This document shows, in pieces, positions 35,801 to 46,196 of a stretch of DNA of 64,000 nucleotides; within the stretch, counting starts at the first letter, position 1, and the number at the start of each line of letters is the position of its first letter. The stretch is from Panax quinquefolius. Lineage: Eukaryota > Streptophyta > Magnoliopsida > Apiales > Araliaceae. The notes under the pieces were generated by a model that did no database searches, was not told the DNA's origin, and saw only the letters and a list, made by a program, of their open reading frames with translations. The position numbers and the translations under genes were made by a program. The stretch spans positions 13,168,565 through 13,232,564 of the forward strand of contig CM035151.1 in NCBI GenBank assembly GCA_020205615.1. The letters are read 5' to 3'.

Positions 35801-36607
35801 AAACACAAATGAAAGACGCACAATTTGTGGATTAAAAATCTCATAAATTCATTCCTGTTGTTAAAATTCATTTTTAAAAAAAAAAAAATCTTCAGCAACA
35901 ATTGACATAAAAAGATGGACTAAGGGGGTGAAAATTACGGGCTTTACGGAAATGAAGATCTTCATGATCATTAACACTGATCATTACCCAAGGCCTTTGA
36001 ATAGGTAAAATAGTTCTTGCGGCCTCTATTCCTTCATTTACCGCATTCACCACCGACCCATCAGCCGCACAGTCAATGCAATCAACTATAAAGAATCCAA
36101 ATAAAAACACAAAATTAAAACTTTTATATATAGAAAAAGGGGATATTAATCTATAAAGAGGAAATTTCAAGATTTATTATTACCTCCAGCCAAGGTATAA
36201 ACTAGAGAAAGATTCCTGATATCTACTACATCCTGTAGAAAGAAAGAATAAATTAGAAATTTTGATGGAGAAGAGTGAAAAATAAACTGGGAAGGCTAAG
36301 AATTAAATAGACAGACAGACCTCAAAGCTAGCACCACAAATAAGCTTGACCCAGTTGCCGTTTTGGAGGGATTCATGTGGGGAGGTTTTGATTGAAGAAA
36401 CCCCTCTTGTTTTTATGAGGCTTTTCACTTTTTCAAGGCATTTCTTGTCGCTCTGACTGAGCTTATCTGACAGAGTGACAGAGAATAGTTAATTTGATAT
36501 ATATACACATACACTCATATATATAGATATAGAGAGAGAGGGGTATAGCTGAAGGCACCTTGCAGGTGTGGGTCAAGAGATGCATAGCAAGAGAAGCTCA
36601 AAGCCAT
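20814..36607 (-). CDS. LdpA-like 4Fe-4S iron-sulphur protein, 13 exons, one in-frame TGA
   Basis: The protein resembles cyanobacterial LdpA (light-dependent period), an Fe-S protein that links redox state to the circadian clock; the plant role is not known to me. Exons on the minus strand: 36607-36559, 36466-36321, 36232-36184, 36085-35939, 35171-35071, 34948-34879, 22602-22512, 22189-22120, 22001-21906, 21800-21701, 21585-21499, 21404-21298 and 20951-20814. All junctions are GT-AG and phases join cleanly to 417 codons including the stop. Landmarks are WVKLICGASFE (exon 2), CIDCAADGSVVNA and RPWVMISVNDHEDL (exon 4), the cysteine motif DCPLDC-x-RPCENVCPANAI (exon 5), the ferredoxin-type CYGCGRCFPVCPYDKI (exon 6) and DGRPMSGDIGRGATREA (exon 10). 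Codon 142, within the exon 5 cysteine motif, is TGA (35137-35139). Intron 6 is 12.3 kb of nested transposons. There is no strong transit peptide at the N-terminus (MALSFSCYASLDPHLQ), though plastid targeting is plausible. The family call is firm; functionality is doubtful unless the TGA is an error. Confidence 0.88.
24530..24670. repeat. Short direct repeats in LTR C
   Basis: Head-to-tail repeats of about 24-26 bp are built on 'gggttgagccaaggaatgag', with further decayed copies such as 'gggttgagcctaaggttta'. They are confined to LTR C upstream of the hAT insertion. Confidence 0.7.
24937..28740 (+). mobile_element. hAT transposon, 3.8 kb, with 8-bp target duplication
   Basis: Ends are CAATGTTCGAAA and TTTCGAACATTG (12-bp perfect inverted repeat), flanked by identical 8-bp duplications CTAACCCC (24929-24936 and 28741-28748). 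Both subterminal regions (24953-25110 and 28650-28715) are packed with 'gcctcg/cgaggc' motifs in both orientations, typical of transposase-binding sites. The interior encodes a hAT transposase in pieces. The element is complete structurally, and its clean duplications suggest a fairly recent insertion into LTR C. Confidence 0.92.
25735..28468 (+). pseudogene. hAT transposase (BED finger, DUF659, hATC), disrupted
   Basis: A cut-and-paste DNA transposase. The first open segment (25735-26091) starts MGKKDLAWKYGTAAPG and contains a BED-type zinc finger (CNFCKKICKGGITRLKNYL...H). DUF659-type sequence follows near 26440-26630 (GTRIFEIIDASDAIKD, VTDNASNYKAAG). Further pieces lie at 26865-27119 (RANTNKDLVRPDATRIATAY) and in the C-terminal dimerisation region at about 27600-27870 (SLTCSSSECERNWSTF, then an intron and IHTKRRNRI). 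An acidic tail lies near 28300-28467. Between these pieces I see stops and frame changes, for example just after 26091 and in the 'DWWMEMK / GDEASELRN' junction. Introns explain some breaks (AG-bounded starts) but probably not all. Confidence 0.75.
30841..32818. mobile_element. Mutator-like non-autonomous element, about 2 kb
   Basis: Long terminal inverted repeats of roughly 100-170 bp begin 'gggttaaatacacttttcc' and end with the complement of 'gggttaaatacatttttgcc'; both contain 'ctactcgacctcggttta'. Flanks 'gtgacggaa' (30832-30840) and 'atgacggaa' (32819-32827) form a 9-bp duplication with one change. Long inverted ends plus a 9-bp duplication are Mutator hallmarks. The interior is very AT-rich and has no credible transposase. 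It is inserted in LTR C. Confidence 0.82.
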
Positions 36608-38496
36608 AGCATCGGAGGAGATGACTGCTGATATCCGTTAAATTGCTACTAACCAGAGCCAGTTATACAGTTTCGCGCTTTAAGGATATTTTCTTCACTG
36701 AAATCTTTTACTATTAAAAATTAAAAATAAGAATAAATAAATAGAGAGAGTAATTTGTTAAAGTTACGAATATTAGTTATATAATATGTTTGTCTCTAAA
36801 TCATTGAATGTTAAGTTTACTAATTACTAGATGATAGATTTTTCTTTATATATAAATGAAACTTTTCTGAGAAATGGAGGGAGCATCTACAAGTACCACA
36901 TAGGAGACAAACTTGGTTCCAATTGATAATGTTATGTATTTATATCTCATGAAAATGGTTATTGTAAAATTTAAAAAATAAAATAAATTTGTAGTATATC
37001 ATTAAAGGTACTTTCTGAATTTCTTCTTCTTTTCATTTTGGTAATTAGGGTTCGTTTAAAACTTGAAAAATATAGAAGAAAAAAAAAGAGAAAACAAAAA
37101 AATGTAAAAAAAAAAAAAGACTGAAAAAACTTTTTGGTGAGGGCTAAGAAAACTCCTTTTAACCTTCATCGTATGGTACACTTCAGCATAAATGTGAATA
37201 GTAAGCCAAAAACATTGCATTAATGTGGAGTATTGCAATCCCTTCTTTCTTTGTTGAAATTGTTATTGTTATGTAATTTTGTTTGTTTCATGGTATTCAA
37301 AATTTGCACAGGTTTCCAAGAATGGTTACTTTAGGGTTTAGGCCTTCCTATTCTGGCAGAACAGTTGGTCCCAAACCATGTGCCACCAAAGAGTACCAAC
37401 CTGTAACCAAACAAAGAATCTTCAAGACCAAGAAGAATAAAAAAAAACAAAAAGTAAAATATCAAAGAGAGTTGATTCATTTAAAATTACATCGTTCTAG
37501 ACTTTAGTGATTAAGCACCAACACAGTTCATACTCAAATCATTCACCAACCCATTGTAAAAAAAAAGACCAACTAAGGATTCTTTTATAATTTTACTATT
37601 TCATTAAAGAAAATTGCTTCATTTTTAGGAACTGAGCACAAGTAATTTGGTACTCTGATCCCCCACATTTTCTCATATTCATCTACAATTAAAAATCAAT
37701 TACAATCAAACTCAACATATAGTAGTACCTCTTTTAATTCCCTTTGTTCTTCCCCACCTAGCTTTGTTACTTAATTTGTAGATTGGCCCCCAATTTGATC
37801 AGTTATCTTTACTCTCTGCCCTCCCCCCGTGCCACCCCACCTCTCTTTTATCTTTTACCCTACAAATCCAACCTCCGCTGATTCTTGCTGGATTGCGCCA
37901 ATGATGCTTCACAAAATGACCAGACATGCTCAGCTCCAATAAAACAGACTAGACGCTGTATCTATATATATATGTATACAGGATTCTTGGAGACAAAGGA
38001 AAGAGAAACTGCAGTTCAAAGTAAGAGCACACGCCTGCCAAAAAGGAGCACCGAGTCTCAGCCTTCCATTTGCCATGCAGCAGCAGCCTAAACAGTAGCT
38101 TTTTGACTCTTGATAAATAAATAAAAAACCATCCATGGTCCATCAGCTCAGAATCCAGAGCAATGACAATTCAAAAACATAAATGGGGTTGGTCGATTTC
38201 TCGGAATTCACCCTCCAAAAACATTAAAAGAAATTTTTTTTTTATAAAAAAAAAAAACAAAAGGTTTAAAAGGGTTTAGCTATGTACTAGGCTGCAAAAA
38301 AGAAAAAAGCAGAGCCGTTAATGCTTCTTTTTCTCTTTAGGATATTGGGTTTTGCAAATAAATTCAAAATGTTGGCTTGTTTAGTATTAAATTGGAAGTA
38401 CTTCTATCCAAGAGGCAGCTTGTACTTCCTTTGTTGAAATAAGGACAAATAGTAAAAATTGACTTAGCAAAATCCCCTGGGAATTGTTTTAGCTGA
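36608..38496. other. Intergenic between LdpA-like and TPD1-like genes; no gene supported
   Basis: AT-rich with A-runs near 37080-37115 and 38230-38265. The first few hundred bases should contain the 5' UTR and promoter of the minus-strand LdpA-like gene. Open frames at 37283-37507 and 37885-38091 have no recognisable homology. Confidence 0.55.
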
Positions 38497-39158
38497 TCAG
38501 CAAAACTTGGCAGACTTGAATACAATTGGATACATGAAGGAATTTGAGTAAGTGAATCTGATTATCTGGCTGGTTTTCAGTGGCATTCCACCATTCACTA
38601 AGCAGTCATCAAAAGAGAGCCTCTTGAAAGTTCTTGGATTCACTATTTTTGCAGAAGCAAACCAACCACAATGGAGATGTATATTTGAAGGTGCACACCC
38701 AGAAACACAGGTGTTCACTATTTGGACTATGTATTGTGGTATCCCAGTTGATGATCCCCTGCTTTGTGAAATGCTCAAATCTCTGTTTGTGCAGCTCCCT
38801 GATCATGAATACAGACAATTGGTACTAAAACTGACTACCCCATTTGAGGAAATCAAATAAAAAGTTTAAAAAGTACAAATTTTAAGGAAATTTTAGAATG
38901 AATAACTTTACCATATAGCAAAAGTTTTTTGTGGTTCAGGTATGCATGTCTTTCATTGCTATTTCCAGATGCTGAATTTGAATATTCCCTGTATGAAGCT
39001 GCAAAAGAGAAATAAGGAAATGTACAAGTAAAGATTTTAGTGAAAATAAAGCAGTTAGATGAGTTTCAGAAGCTCAAGAAAGTACCTGAATGAAGTCCAA
39101 TATTGAAGAATATAATGATGAGTACCGTCAAGTAGAAGAAGTTGTGAAAAGATCTCAT
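38497..39158 (-). CDS. TPD1-like secreted cysteine-rich protein, three exons
   Basis: A member of the TPD1 family (TAPETUM DETERMINANT 1 and homologues). These are small secreted proteins; the founding member is the ligand of the EMS1/EXS receptor kinase in anther tapetum specification. Exons on the minus strand: 39158-39086, 38998-38912 and 38798-38497, GT-AG with phase-1 joins, giving 153 residues. Residues 1-24 form a hydrophobic signal peptide (YLTVLIIIFFNIGLHS). The mature part has six cysteines, in SCTNRD, NTCVSGC, HCGWF, DDCLV and the terminal FC. The family block NPRTFKRLSFDDCLVNGG is followed by FTYSNSFMYP. TPD1 of Arabidopsis is a little longer. Which TPD1-like paralogue this is, and its tissue role, cannot be told from sequence alone. 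Confidence 0.9.
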
Positions 39159-39589
39159 AGTGGCCTTGAATGAAAAAAGAAAGCAAATTATTCTGAGAGT
39201 TTTGTAGTTTGGATTCTCTTGAATATTCTCCTAGTTAAGATTAATTTCTACAATTGTATGTGTGAGAGAGAGATAGAGAGAGAGTTATGAATGAGTCTTA
39301 ATAAGCCCCAACTGACATACAAAGAAGCGTGCATGGCCTAAGCCTGTCAATGGGAGAGTTCGTCATGTGATTGTGGATCAATGATATCCAATTAATCCAA
39401 CAATATAGACTTTTAAAAAAATATTATTTACATCCTTGCAAGTAGTACTGTTTTGTAGATAAAAATATTCAACATTGATCATGTACTATAGGGTATTTAG
39501 ATATTGAGCCTCTCTTTTTTAGTCAATGCAAAACAAATTATTTATTATCTAAAAATTTGGATTGTGAACCATATGGTGTCATGTGGTGT

Positions 39590-40830
39590 TGACTTGTACA
39601 CATAACACGTTGACAATGACATGTCAATTTAACACATTTGAGATTAAAAAAAATATATTCTCTCAAAATTTGAACCTAAAACTCAATACTCCCAAAACTA
39701 ACAAAACATTCTATTACCAACTAGGTTAAGAATATTAATGTTATCTCTTAAAAAATTATTACTAGTAGTAATAATATCAATACAACTTATTAGTTATTAG
39801 TAATATTATTAATAAGTTGTTAGTAATTACTTATCGCTTATTAGTAATTCTCTTTAACATGATTTAATTTGTTTTTAGCTAAATATAAAATATATTATCT
39901 TAATAATATTACTTATTAGATATTAGGATATATTAATGTTATTAATAATATCAATATACTTACAATACTATTGTTATTAATATACATTAATGTTAATGAA
40001 AAAATAAGATAATTTTGACGAAAGGAAGAGATAAATTCAATTTTTTCTTTCTCTTTGTCTAGTTTCTCCTGTAAGAACGAGTGAGAAGAGAGTCAAGACC
40101 GTGAATAAGAGTCATCTTATGGTTTTTATTATTTGTTTATTTATTTGTTATTCTATTAATTTTACATCTCCAACTTCATTACTTATTGCAAAAGATGAAA
40201 TCTAAAAACTTATTTAAATATATTGAATAAATAAAGTACGTATTTATTATTTTTTTTAAAAATATGTGGTCACAAGATTAAATTATTTATTATAACTATT
40301 GTATTATTGTTATTATCATAAATTATTGTTATTAGTATACATTACTTCAATTATTATTTTGTTAAAAAAATAAAATAAAAAGTATGGTTTACTTTTTTAA
40401 CATTAATGTAGACTATAACAATAATGATATTAGAGTATTAATGCTACTAATACCCTTAATATATACTAATATGTAATAAGTAATGTTATTAAGATAATAT
40501 ATATTATAAGTATGTATCCAAGTAAGCAACATCACGTTAAAGAAAATTATTAAAACTTTATAAGTAATTACTAACAACTTATTAATAATATTACTAATAA
40601 CTAATAAGTAATTACTAACAATTTATTAATAATATTACTAATAACTAATAAAGTTATACTAATACTATTAGTGTTAGTAATAATTTTCTAACAAATAATA
40701 TTAATTCTTAACTTAGTTGATAATTAATGTTTTGTTAATCTTGGAAGTGTGATGTGTTAAATTTAAATATTAGGAAAATAAATATTTTTAACCCAAAAGT
40801 GTTAAATTAACCTGTTAAAATATTATTTGT
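39590..40830. mobile_element. Long inverted-repeat (foldback-like) element
   Basis: The left arm contains 'caatttaacacatttgagat', 'aactaacaaaacattctatt' and 'ccaactaggttaagaata'. The right arm contains their complements near 40680-40830 ('ggttaaatttaac' family, 'aatgttttgttaatcttgg', 'tcttaacttagttgataatt'). The inverted arms exceed 200 bp with moderate divergence, and the interior repeats 'ttagtaattact'-type blocks in both orientations. It is non-coding. I could not fix exact ends or a target duplication. Confidence 0.6.
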
Positions 40831-41650
40831 ACTCATATTTACTCCGGTATGTGTGCCAAAGGTGTTTCTCTATAGTACATGGGTCATCACTACTACTCCT
40901 GTTTTGTATTTGGTTCAATAAATTAAACCATCAAGGGAGAAGCCGGCAGGGTGCTTAATTTTGCATTAGTTAAATCTAAAACTGTTTCCTTGCTAGATAT
41001 CTTGTCTTCTTGTACAGGAATTAGTACCATTAATTGACACCAGTTCTTCAATGTGTATCTTCTTGAGGAACATATACTTTTTACTTCTTGATATGCGTGA
41101 CATAATTTCAACTTCAACTCTAGAGGTGGCAAAGAAGTACGGGCGGGCGCGGACCGGGCTAAAGAGGCCCGGATTTTCACGGGCCATGGGTTGAAGGTGG
41201 TTTATGCCTATTTTTTAAGACTTTTTGAGACTCAAGAAAACATACTTTAGGACCGGGACCAAAAGGTCTGAATTTTGTGGGAAAAAATGCTACTCAAACC
41301 TTTTTTGACAGACAACCTGCCCATTGGCTTCTACTTTCTTGAAGGTCTATTCTACTCTCTTGAAGAACCAATTTTTTGTTTCTTCAAAAAATGAGAATTC
41401 ATTGTAACAAGATATATGGTCAATTTTTCCATATACAAAATCCTCTTATAGTTAAAATTTCCCACACAAACACACCTTAAGGCTCTTAGAGAATAATAAC
41501 AACATAGCGAAAAGAAAAATGAAAAAAAAAATTACACAATATACAAAATTCACGTGATTCACCCAAACTCTAGTCCACGTTCCACAGTTTCATTTTCTTT
41601 TAGAAATTTCATACCTTTTATAATTACACGATCCCTTCCTTATATATATT

Positions 41651-42163
41651 CTCTCAGTCCAATAATAAAAGTCCTTATTATTATTTTTGTTCCAAATTAA
41701 TTGCTCAATTTTAACTTTTTAAAATCAAATTGACCGTTTTTAAAACTAATCTTTTTACTATTTTTGCTGAAATATAGGTAAAGAGATTATAAGCAAAAGA
41801 AAGTATATACAATTTATTACTAATACTAAATTTTATAATTTTAGAAATATATTTATATATGCTTAATTATTAATTCTAAAAATAGTCAATTTGACTAAAA
41901 AAGTCAAAACCGAAAGCAGATTAATTTGATTTTATGAGAGTCTTATTTTGGGTAGTCCCATGTTAAATGTCAATTTTCCTTTAATAACCAAACTTTTACA
42001 CATATTTTTTTATTATACCCGTAGCATTAAATATCTCTTACTTTTCTTATTATAATTCTCTCTCCATATTTAATGACATTATTTTGGATAATTTTGTCAT
42101 TTTATTCATCTTCTTAATATAGGTGAAAAGTTCACCAGAACTGTTATCCTGGAACGGACAGAG
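41651..42163. mobile_element. Stowaway-type MITE carrying another MITE
   Basis: The outer part is the same family as 18724-18977: the right portion ('aaatgtcaattttcctttaa', 'catatttaatgacattattt', 'gaaaagttcaccagaact') matches it in reverse complement and ends 'gttatcctggaacggacagag' (split here as gttatcctgg and aacggacagag) before TA. The left end is decayed ('ctctcagtccaataataaaa'). The middle (about 41680-41935) is homologous to the separate element at 63264-63519. Confidence 0.7.
41680..41935. mobile_element. Inner Stowaway-type MITE nested in 41651-42163
   Basis: It is collinear with 63264-63519 over its whole length: 'ccaaattaattgctcaattt', 'aatcaaattgaccgttttta', 'gagattataagcaaaagaaa' and 'aatagtcaatttgactaaaa'. 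Its terminal CTCCCTCCG ends are lost or degraded. The insertion therefore pre-dates substantial decay and is older than the copy at 63 kb. Confidence 0.72.
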
Positions 42164-42770
42164 TAATATAATATAAGAAACCCTATGATACGTAGAGGCT
42201 ATAAATGTAGAGCAAGTTCTCCATCTTAAGCAAATTACATAGGCTATATATGTAGAGCAAGTTCTCCATGTTAAGCAAATTACAGTTTCTTTTGCTCTAG
42301 GAATCCCCTGCGTTTTTGGTTGTTTCCATTTGAGAGGTGGAAGGGTAGAAGAAATAGGTTGGTCAAAAAGCCGCTCTTCCCTTTGTATTTCAAGCGATTA
42401 TCTCAGATCAGATCAAATCGTACGTACGTACGTTCTAGTAGTAGTACCAAATTCCAACATTTATCTCCCTTGCTGAAAAAATATTCAGCATCTTATAAGA
42501 TAGGACAAATGTCTATCACTTCTCATAGTCATCTGTAATAAAGTTTATTACAGAAAAGGTGCTGGGTATAGATGATAGCATTAGCAGGAACAACAGCTAC
42601 TTATTCAAGTAGCCTCCTATTTTTGTCTCCCATTGTACACAAATTTTCTTACCATTTTTTGCCAAACCTATACATGCATGTCATAAGGCACAATGTACAC
42701 AGAACAAGATTTATTTATTTTCAGAGCTTAGCCAAAATCATATTTTCAAAGCAGTTGCACATTTGATATC

Positions 42771-43212
42771 TACGGTAAAACCTCTATTTAGGATTCTAAT
42801 TGAGAAGTTATTACTAAATAGAGGAATTGGTACAAAATATTTTTCGAACATCCAAAAATATCCACTTTAACAAAAATATCAATAAGAACTCCTTAATAAT
42901 TATTATTCAAAAAATATTTATGCAAAGTAGTGTTTTATAGGAAAATGTGGTCTTTTATAGGAAATGTAGTCTTTTATAGGAAAATATAGTTCTTTATAGA
43001 AAATGTAGTCTTTTAAAATTAATATTGTCTCTCTCATATATATATGAAATTATTAAGTATTATATAGATGATAGCTTAATGTCACGGAACTTTAAAAAGA
43101 TATAACATATTACAATTTAGAGGTTATTCCTATTTATAACTGGTCCAAATTGGGACTAAATTTTTTTATAATATTATAGATGTTAGTATTCCTAAATAGG
43201 GGTTTTACTGTA
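42771..43212. mobile_element. TIR MITE, about 440 bp
   Basis: Inverted ends are 'tacggtaaaacctctattta' and 'taggggttttactgta', with TIR homology of about 30 bp. The interior is AT-rich with tandem 'cttttataggaaaatgtagt' type repeats near 42930-43015. It is non-coding. The superfamily is uncertain; hAT-like or another TIR class is possible. Confidence 0.65.
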
Positions 43213-44021
43213 TATGGTCATTCATCTCACCCAAAATAATTACAAGAAACACTCGTTGAGACCAGAGTGACAGGCATTCGGTTTAACTAATAGTTTCTCT
43301 CACTCTTTTCTAAGCGTTCTTGCAGGTTCAATCCAATTAGCAAAGTCAACCAATTAATTTTTATTTTTTTTTTTGTTTTTTTTTTCTAGTATATATTCAT
43401 TTCATTATCACTCATTAACATATCCAAGATTCCAATTATGCCTATATCATATGCTCTAATATTTACTTGCTTCATTGACATCAGTTTTTTGGGTAGAGCC
43501 CTTATTGGGGGACATCTACCAACCAAGCCAATTATAAAAGAAAAACCAGGCATGTAAATTAAAATGGGATTTCACACATATTTTTAATTTTCAGTGCAAA
43601 CGCTGCTGTGACCTTTCTACCTCATCACTAGCTTCTTTCTCTATACCTTCTCCTGATTCTTCTCTACACCTCCATCAACGTACGGGAACTCCATAAAATC
43701 ACTCAACCCTAATTAACTGTAAAGCTCAATTAATTGAAAAGCACCCGTGAAATGTCAATTGAATCTTACAATTGCGCTAGCTAACTTAAATCTCGTTTTA
43801 TTTTTCACAAGTTTTTTAATGAATTAATATCCAATTTGAAATTAAATGAATTATAAACTACAATTTATAGGCACCAGTACATACATATAAATTAAATTAT
43901 TGTATATATTTTTATACACATGAATGTATGTACGTAGGAATAGTATATAGTAAGATTATATTATTGTATATACATACATGTAAATGCTTAGGAATTATAT
44001 ATGCACTTGATACGAAGAAGT

Positions 44022-44071
<50 letters not shown>

Positions 44072-44956
44072 GTATCAGCAAAACTCTTTGATCTCGTGAA
44101 AAAATTGAAAAATATTAAATGATTAACTTAGGACTAACTCGTGACAAACGAAAACGATTTGGTCAATTAACAAAATTATTGTGGGTCAATTTAGGATAAA
44201 ATCACTCTCCACACCTTATTATAGTGAGTTATTGATGATTTTTTTTCTCAAAATGATGAGGTCAATTTATAAGACATTATCCCTCCAAATAAAAGTTATA
44301 AGGCATATCTAGAACTTGAAAAATTCTTAGATAGAAAAGGGAAAAATAAATTTAAAACTTTATTAGAGATATATTTAACTACTTATCTATTACATTATAT
44401 ACATATATATATATATATATATATACATTGTTCCTAATATTACATTTTTAAAGCTATAATATAAGATATACTATTTATTTCTTATACTTATTTATTTTCT
44501 GCAAAAAAAAAAAAGTTCTCTAATTTTTAATAATTTTAATTCAACTAAAACTTGTACAATTAATTATTCTTTGACTGGACTCGATTGGACTAGAGAGATG
44601 ATAGTATAATTCATAAGTTAATTGGGCTTGTTTTGATACAAGTTCTTCTGTAATATTTTGTCAGCCCATGAAAGCTAACTAGCAAAGTTATGAAATCAGT
44701 TGACCAGACACGTCATCTAGAAGCTGTCGTTACCAAATTACAGTGGATTTTATCTGATTTATCAGACCAATAAAAGGCTTCCACGTGGTTAGAAAATCTA
44801 ACATTTTGACTGTCCCTGACCCCTGAGCCATCCAAATAGGTGATCGACGTGTCAGGCTTCCGACCAGTAGTATGTTTCGTTTTTTGAATTTACTAAATCA
44901 CCCTCTCGTTCATATTCAAAGGATTAGTGCTTTTTTTCTTTTCTTTTTTAAAAAAA

Positions 44957-45234
44957 TAATTCATGCGTTCTTAAAAGATTGTCGTTTAAGGTTTTGACAC
45001 ATTGATTAAGAAAATATCATCTACCAAGTAAAATTTGTTTGAAATTACATCACTACCCCTTATGGGAAATTGAAAACTATTAATACAAGAGAGAGAATTT
45101 ATTGGGACAATGAGGGGAGGTAGAAATAATATAGGAAAATAAATAATTTATTCTCTTAGAAAGTTGTAAACGACAAACTTTTTGAAACAAAATTTTTCTT
45201 TTAAAACGACAATCTTTTAGGAACGGAGAAAGTA
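44957..45234. mobile_element. MITE with 'gttcttaaaagattgtcgtt' ends
   Basis: The left end 'gcgttcttaaaagattgtcg' and the right end 'cgacaatcttttaggaacgg' are inverted repeats of about 22 bp, extended by 'agaaagta' on the right. The length of about 280 bp and the CTCCGTTCC-like terminus suggest a Stowaway-type MITE. The target duplication is not clear. Confidence 0.6.
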
Positions 45235-46103
45235 ATAATTAAAGAATTGCCTTTTGAACTTCATAATTCATATAATTGAATGAATGCCATTCAAATGGTA
45301 AAGATGAGTTTATTAACCACGTGAAATATAAGTTAAAACTATTAATATAAGGAGAATAATGTTATTACACAGCTGTTTATTTTTTATTTGTGTATAGTCT
45401 GTCAAAACTATGTCGTTTTAACAGATTTGCTTTTAATTTCTAATTTAGAGGAGAGAAGTTATTTTAAAAAAAATAAATTTATCAAAACGACGTAATTTTG
45501 ATAAGCTGTATACAAATAAAAAATACACATCTTTGTGTATGGTCATATTGTCCATTACATCTAAATAAAATCTTAAATAACACCGAATCATATAATATTG
45601 TATGCAAATGGGACGTAAAATTTTGAGTTACCAATAAACCGAAAAGATTAAATAAATATAGGTCTAGATTTAGTGTCTCTATTATATTCACATTATTTTG
45701 GTCTTAATTTTATTTCTAAAATTTGTGTAATTTTATATTTTCTTTTATTTGAAATTTATTTTGATTTAATTCTAATTTATATTTTCCTTTATTTAAAATT
45801 TATTTCAATTTAATTATAATTATATTTTCTTTTATTTAAAATTTATTTCAATTTAATTGATTATTGACTTATTACAATATCCCTTTAGAAAAAGTAAACT
45901 AATATTTTACATGTTAAAATTATATTTCTGTTCTTTCACATAGAGATGACACCCATTCACTATTAATATGAAAGTTATCATGTGAAAATATAAATATCGG
46001 TTTCCTAAAAAAAAACTACTCGTTCACACCTCCGAAAATACTTTCTAAGTTAAGGGTGTTTAAGTAATTGCACACCCAACCTTCGTCGTCCTCCCAAAAG
46101 CGC

Positions 46104-46112
46104 GCTCTATAT
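46104..46112 (+). promoter_or_regulatory. Putative TATA box of HCF107
   Basis: 'gctctatata' lies about 90 bp upstream of the HCF107 start codon, in a short stretch of higher complexity after long AT-rich DNA. The distance suits a short 5' UTR. This rests on position and motif only. Confidence 0.4.
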
Positions 46113-46196
46113 ACCAGCATTTCCACGTAAACCGTACAGTTTTATCTGTTAAAAGAGTAAAAGCCAACACAGGTAGCTAGGGACACACAGAGAGAG

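Larger units (their letters stand above)
39159..46196. other. Intergenic region of 7 kb with MITEs and an inverted-repeat element
   Basis: No protein-coding gene could be supported here. The stretch holds the inverted-repeat element at about 39590-40830, the nested Stowaway pair (41651-42163), a TIR element (42771-43212), a further MITE (about 44957-45234), and (TA)n microsatellites near 44028-44066 and 44402-44424. A GC-rich patch near 41118-41190 ('gaggtggcaaagaagtacgg') looks like the end of a hAT element, but no partner end was found. The region just before 46197 is the HCF107 promoter and 5' UTR. Confidence 0.6.

Noticed and set aside
37283..37507. 74-codon open frame with GFRPSYSGRTVGPKP
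   Set aside because: It has a possible AG acceptor and protein-like start, but no recognised family, no partner exon, and it ends in a lysine-rich low-complexity run.
38552..38860. Plus-strand open frame opposite the TPD1-like exon 3
   Set aside because: It is the antisense shadow of a well-supported conserved exon.
41118..41190. hAT end ('gaggtggcaaagaagtacgg' with GC-rich run)
   Set aside because: Only one end is visible and no 8-bp duplication or partner terminus was found.
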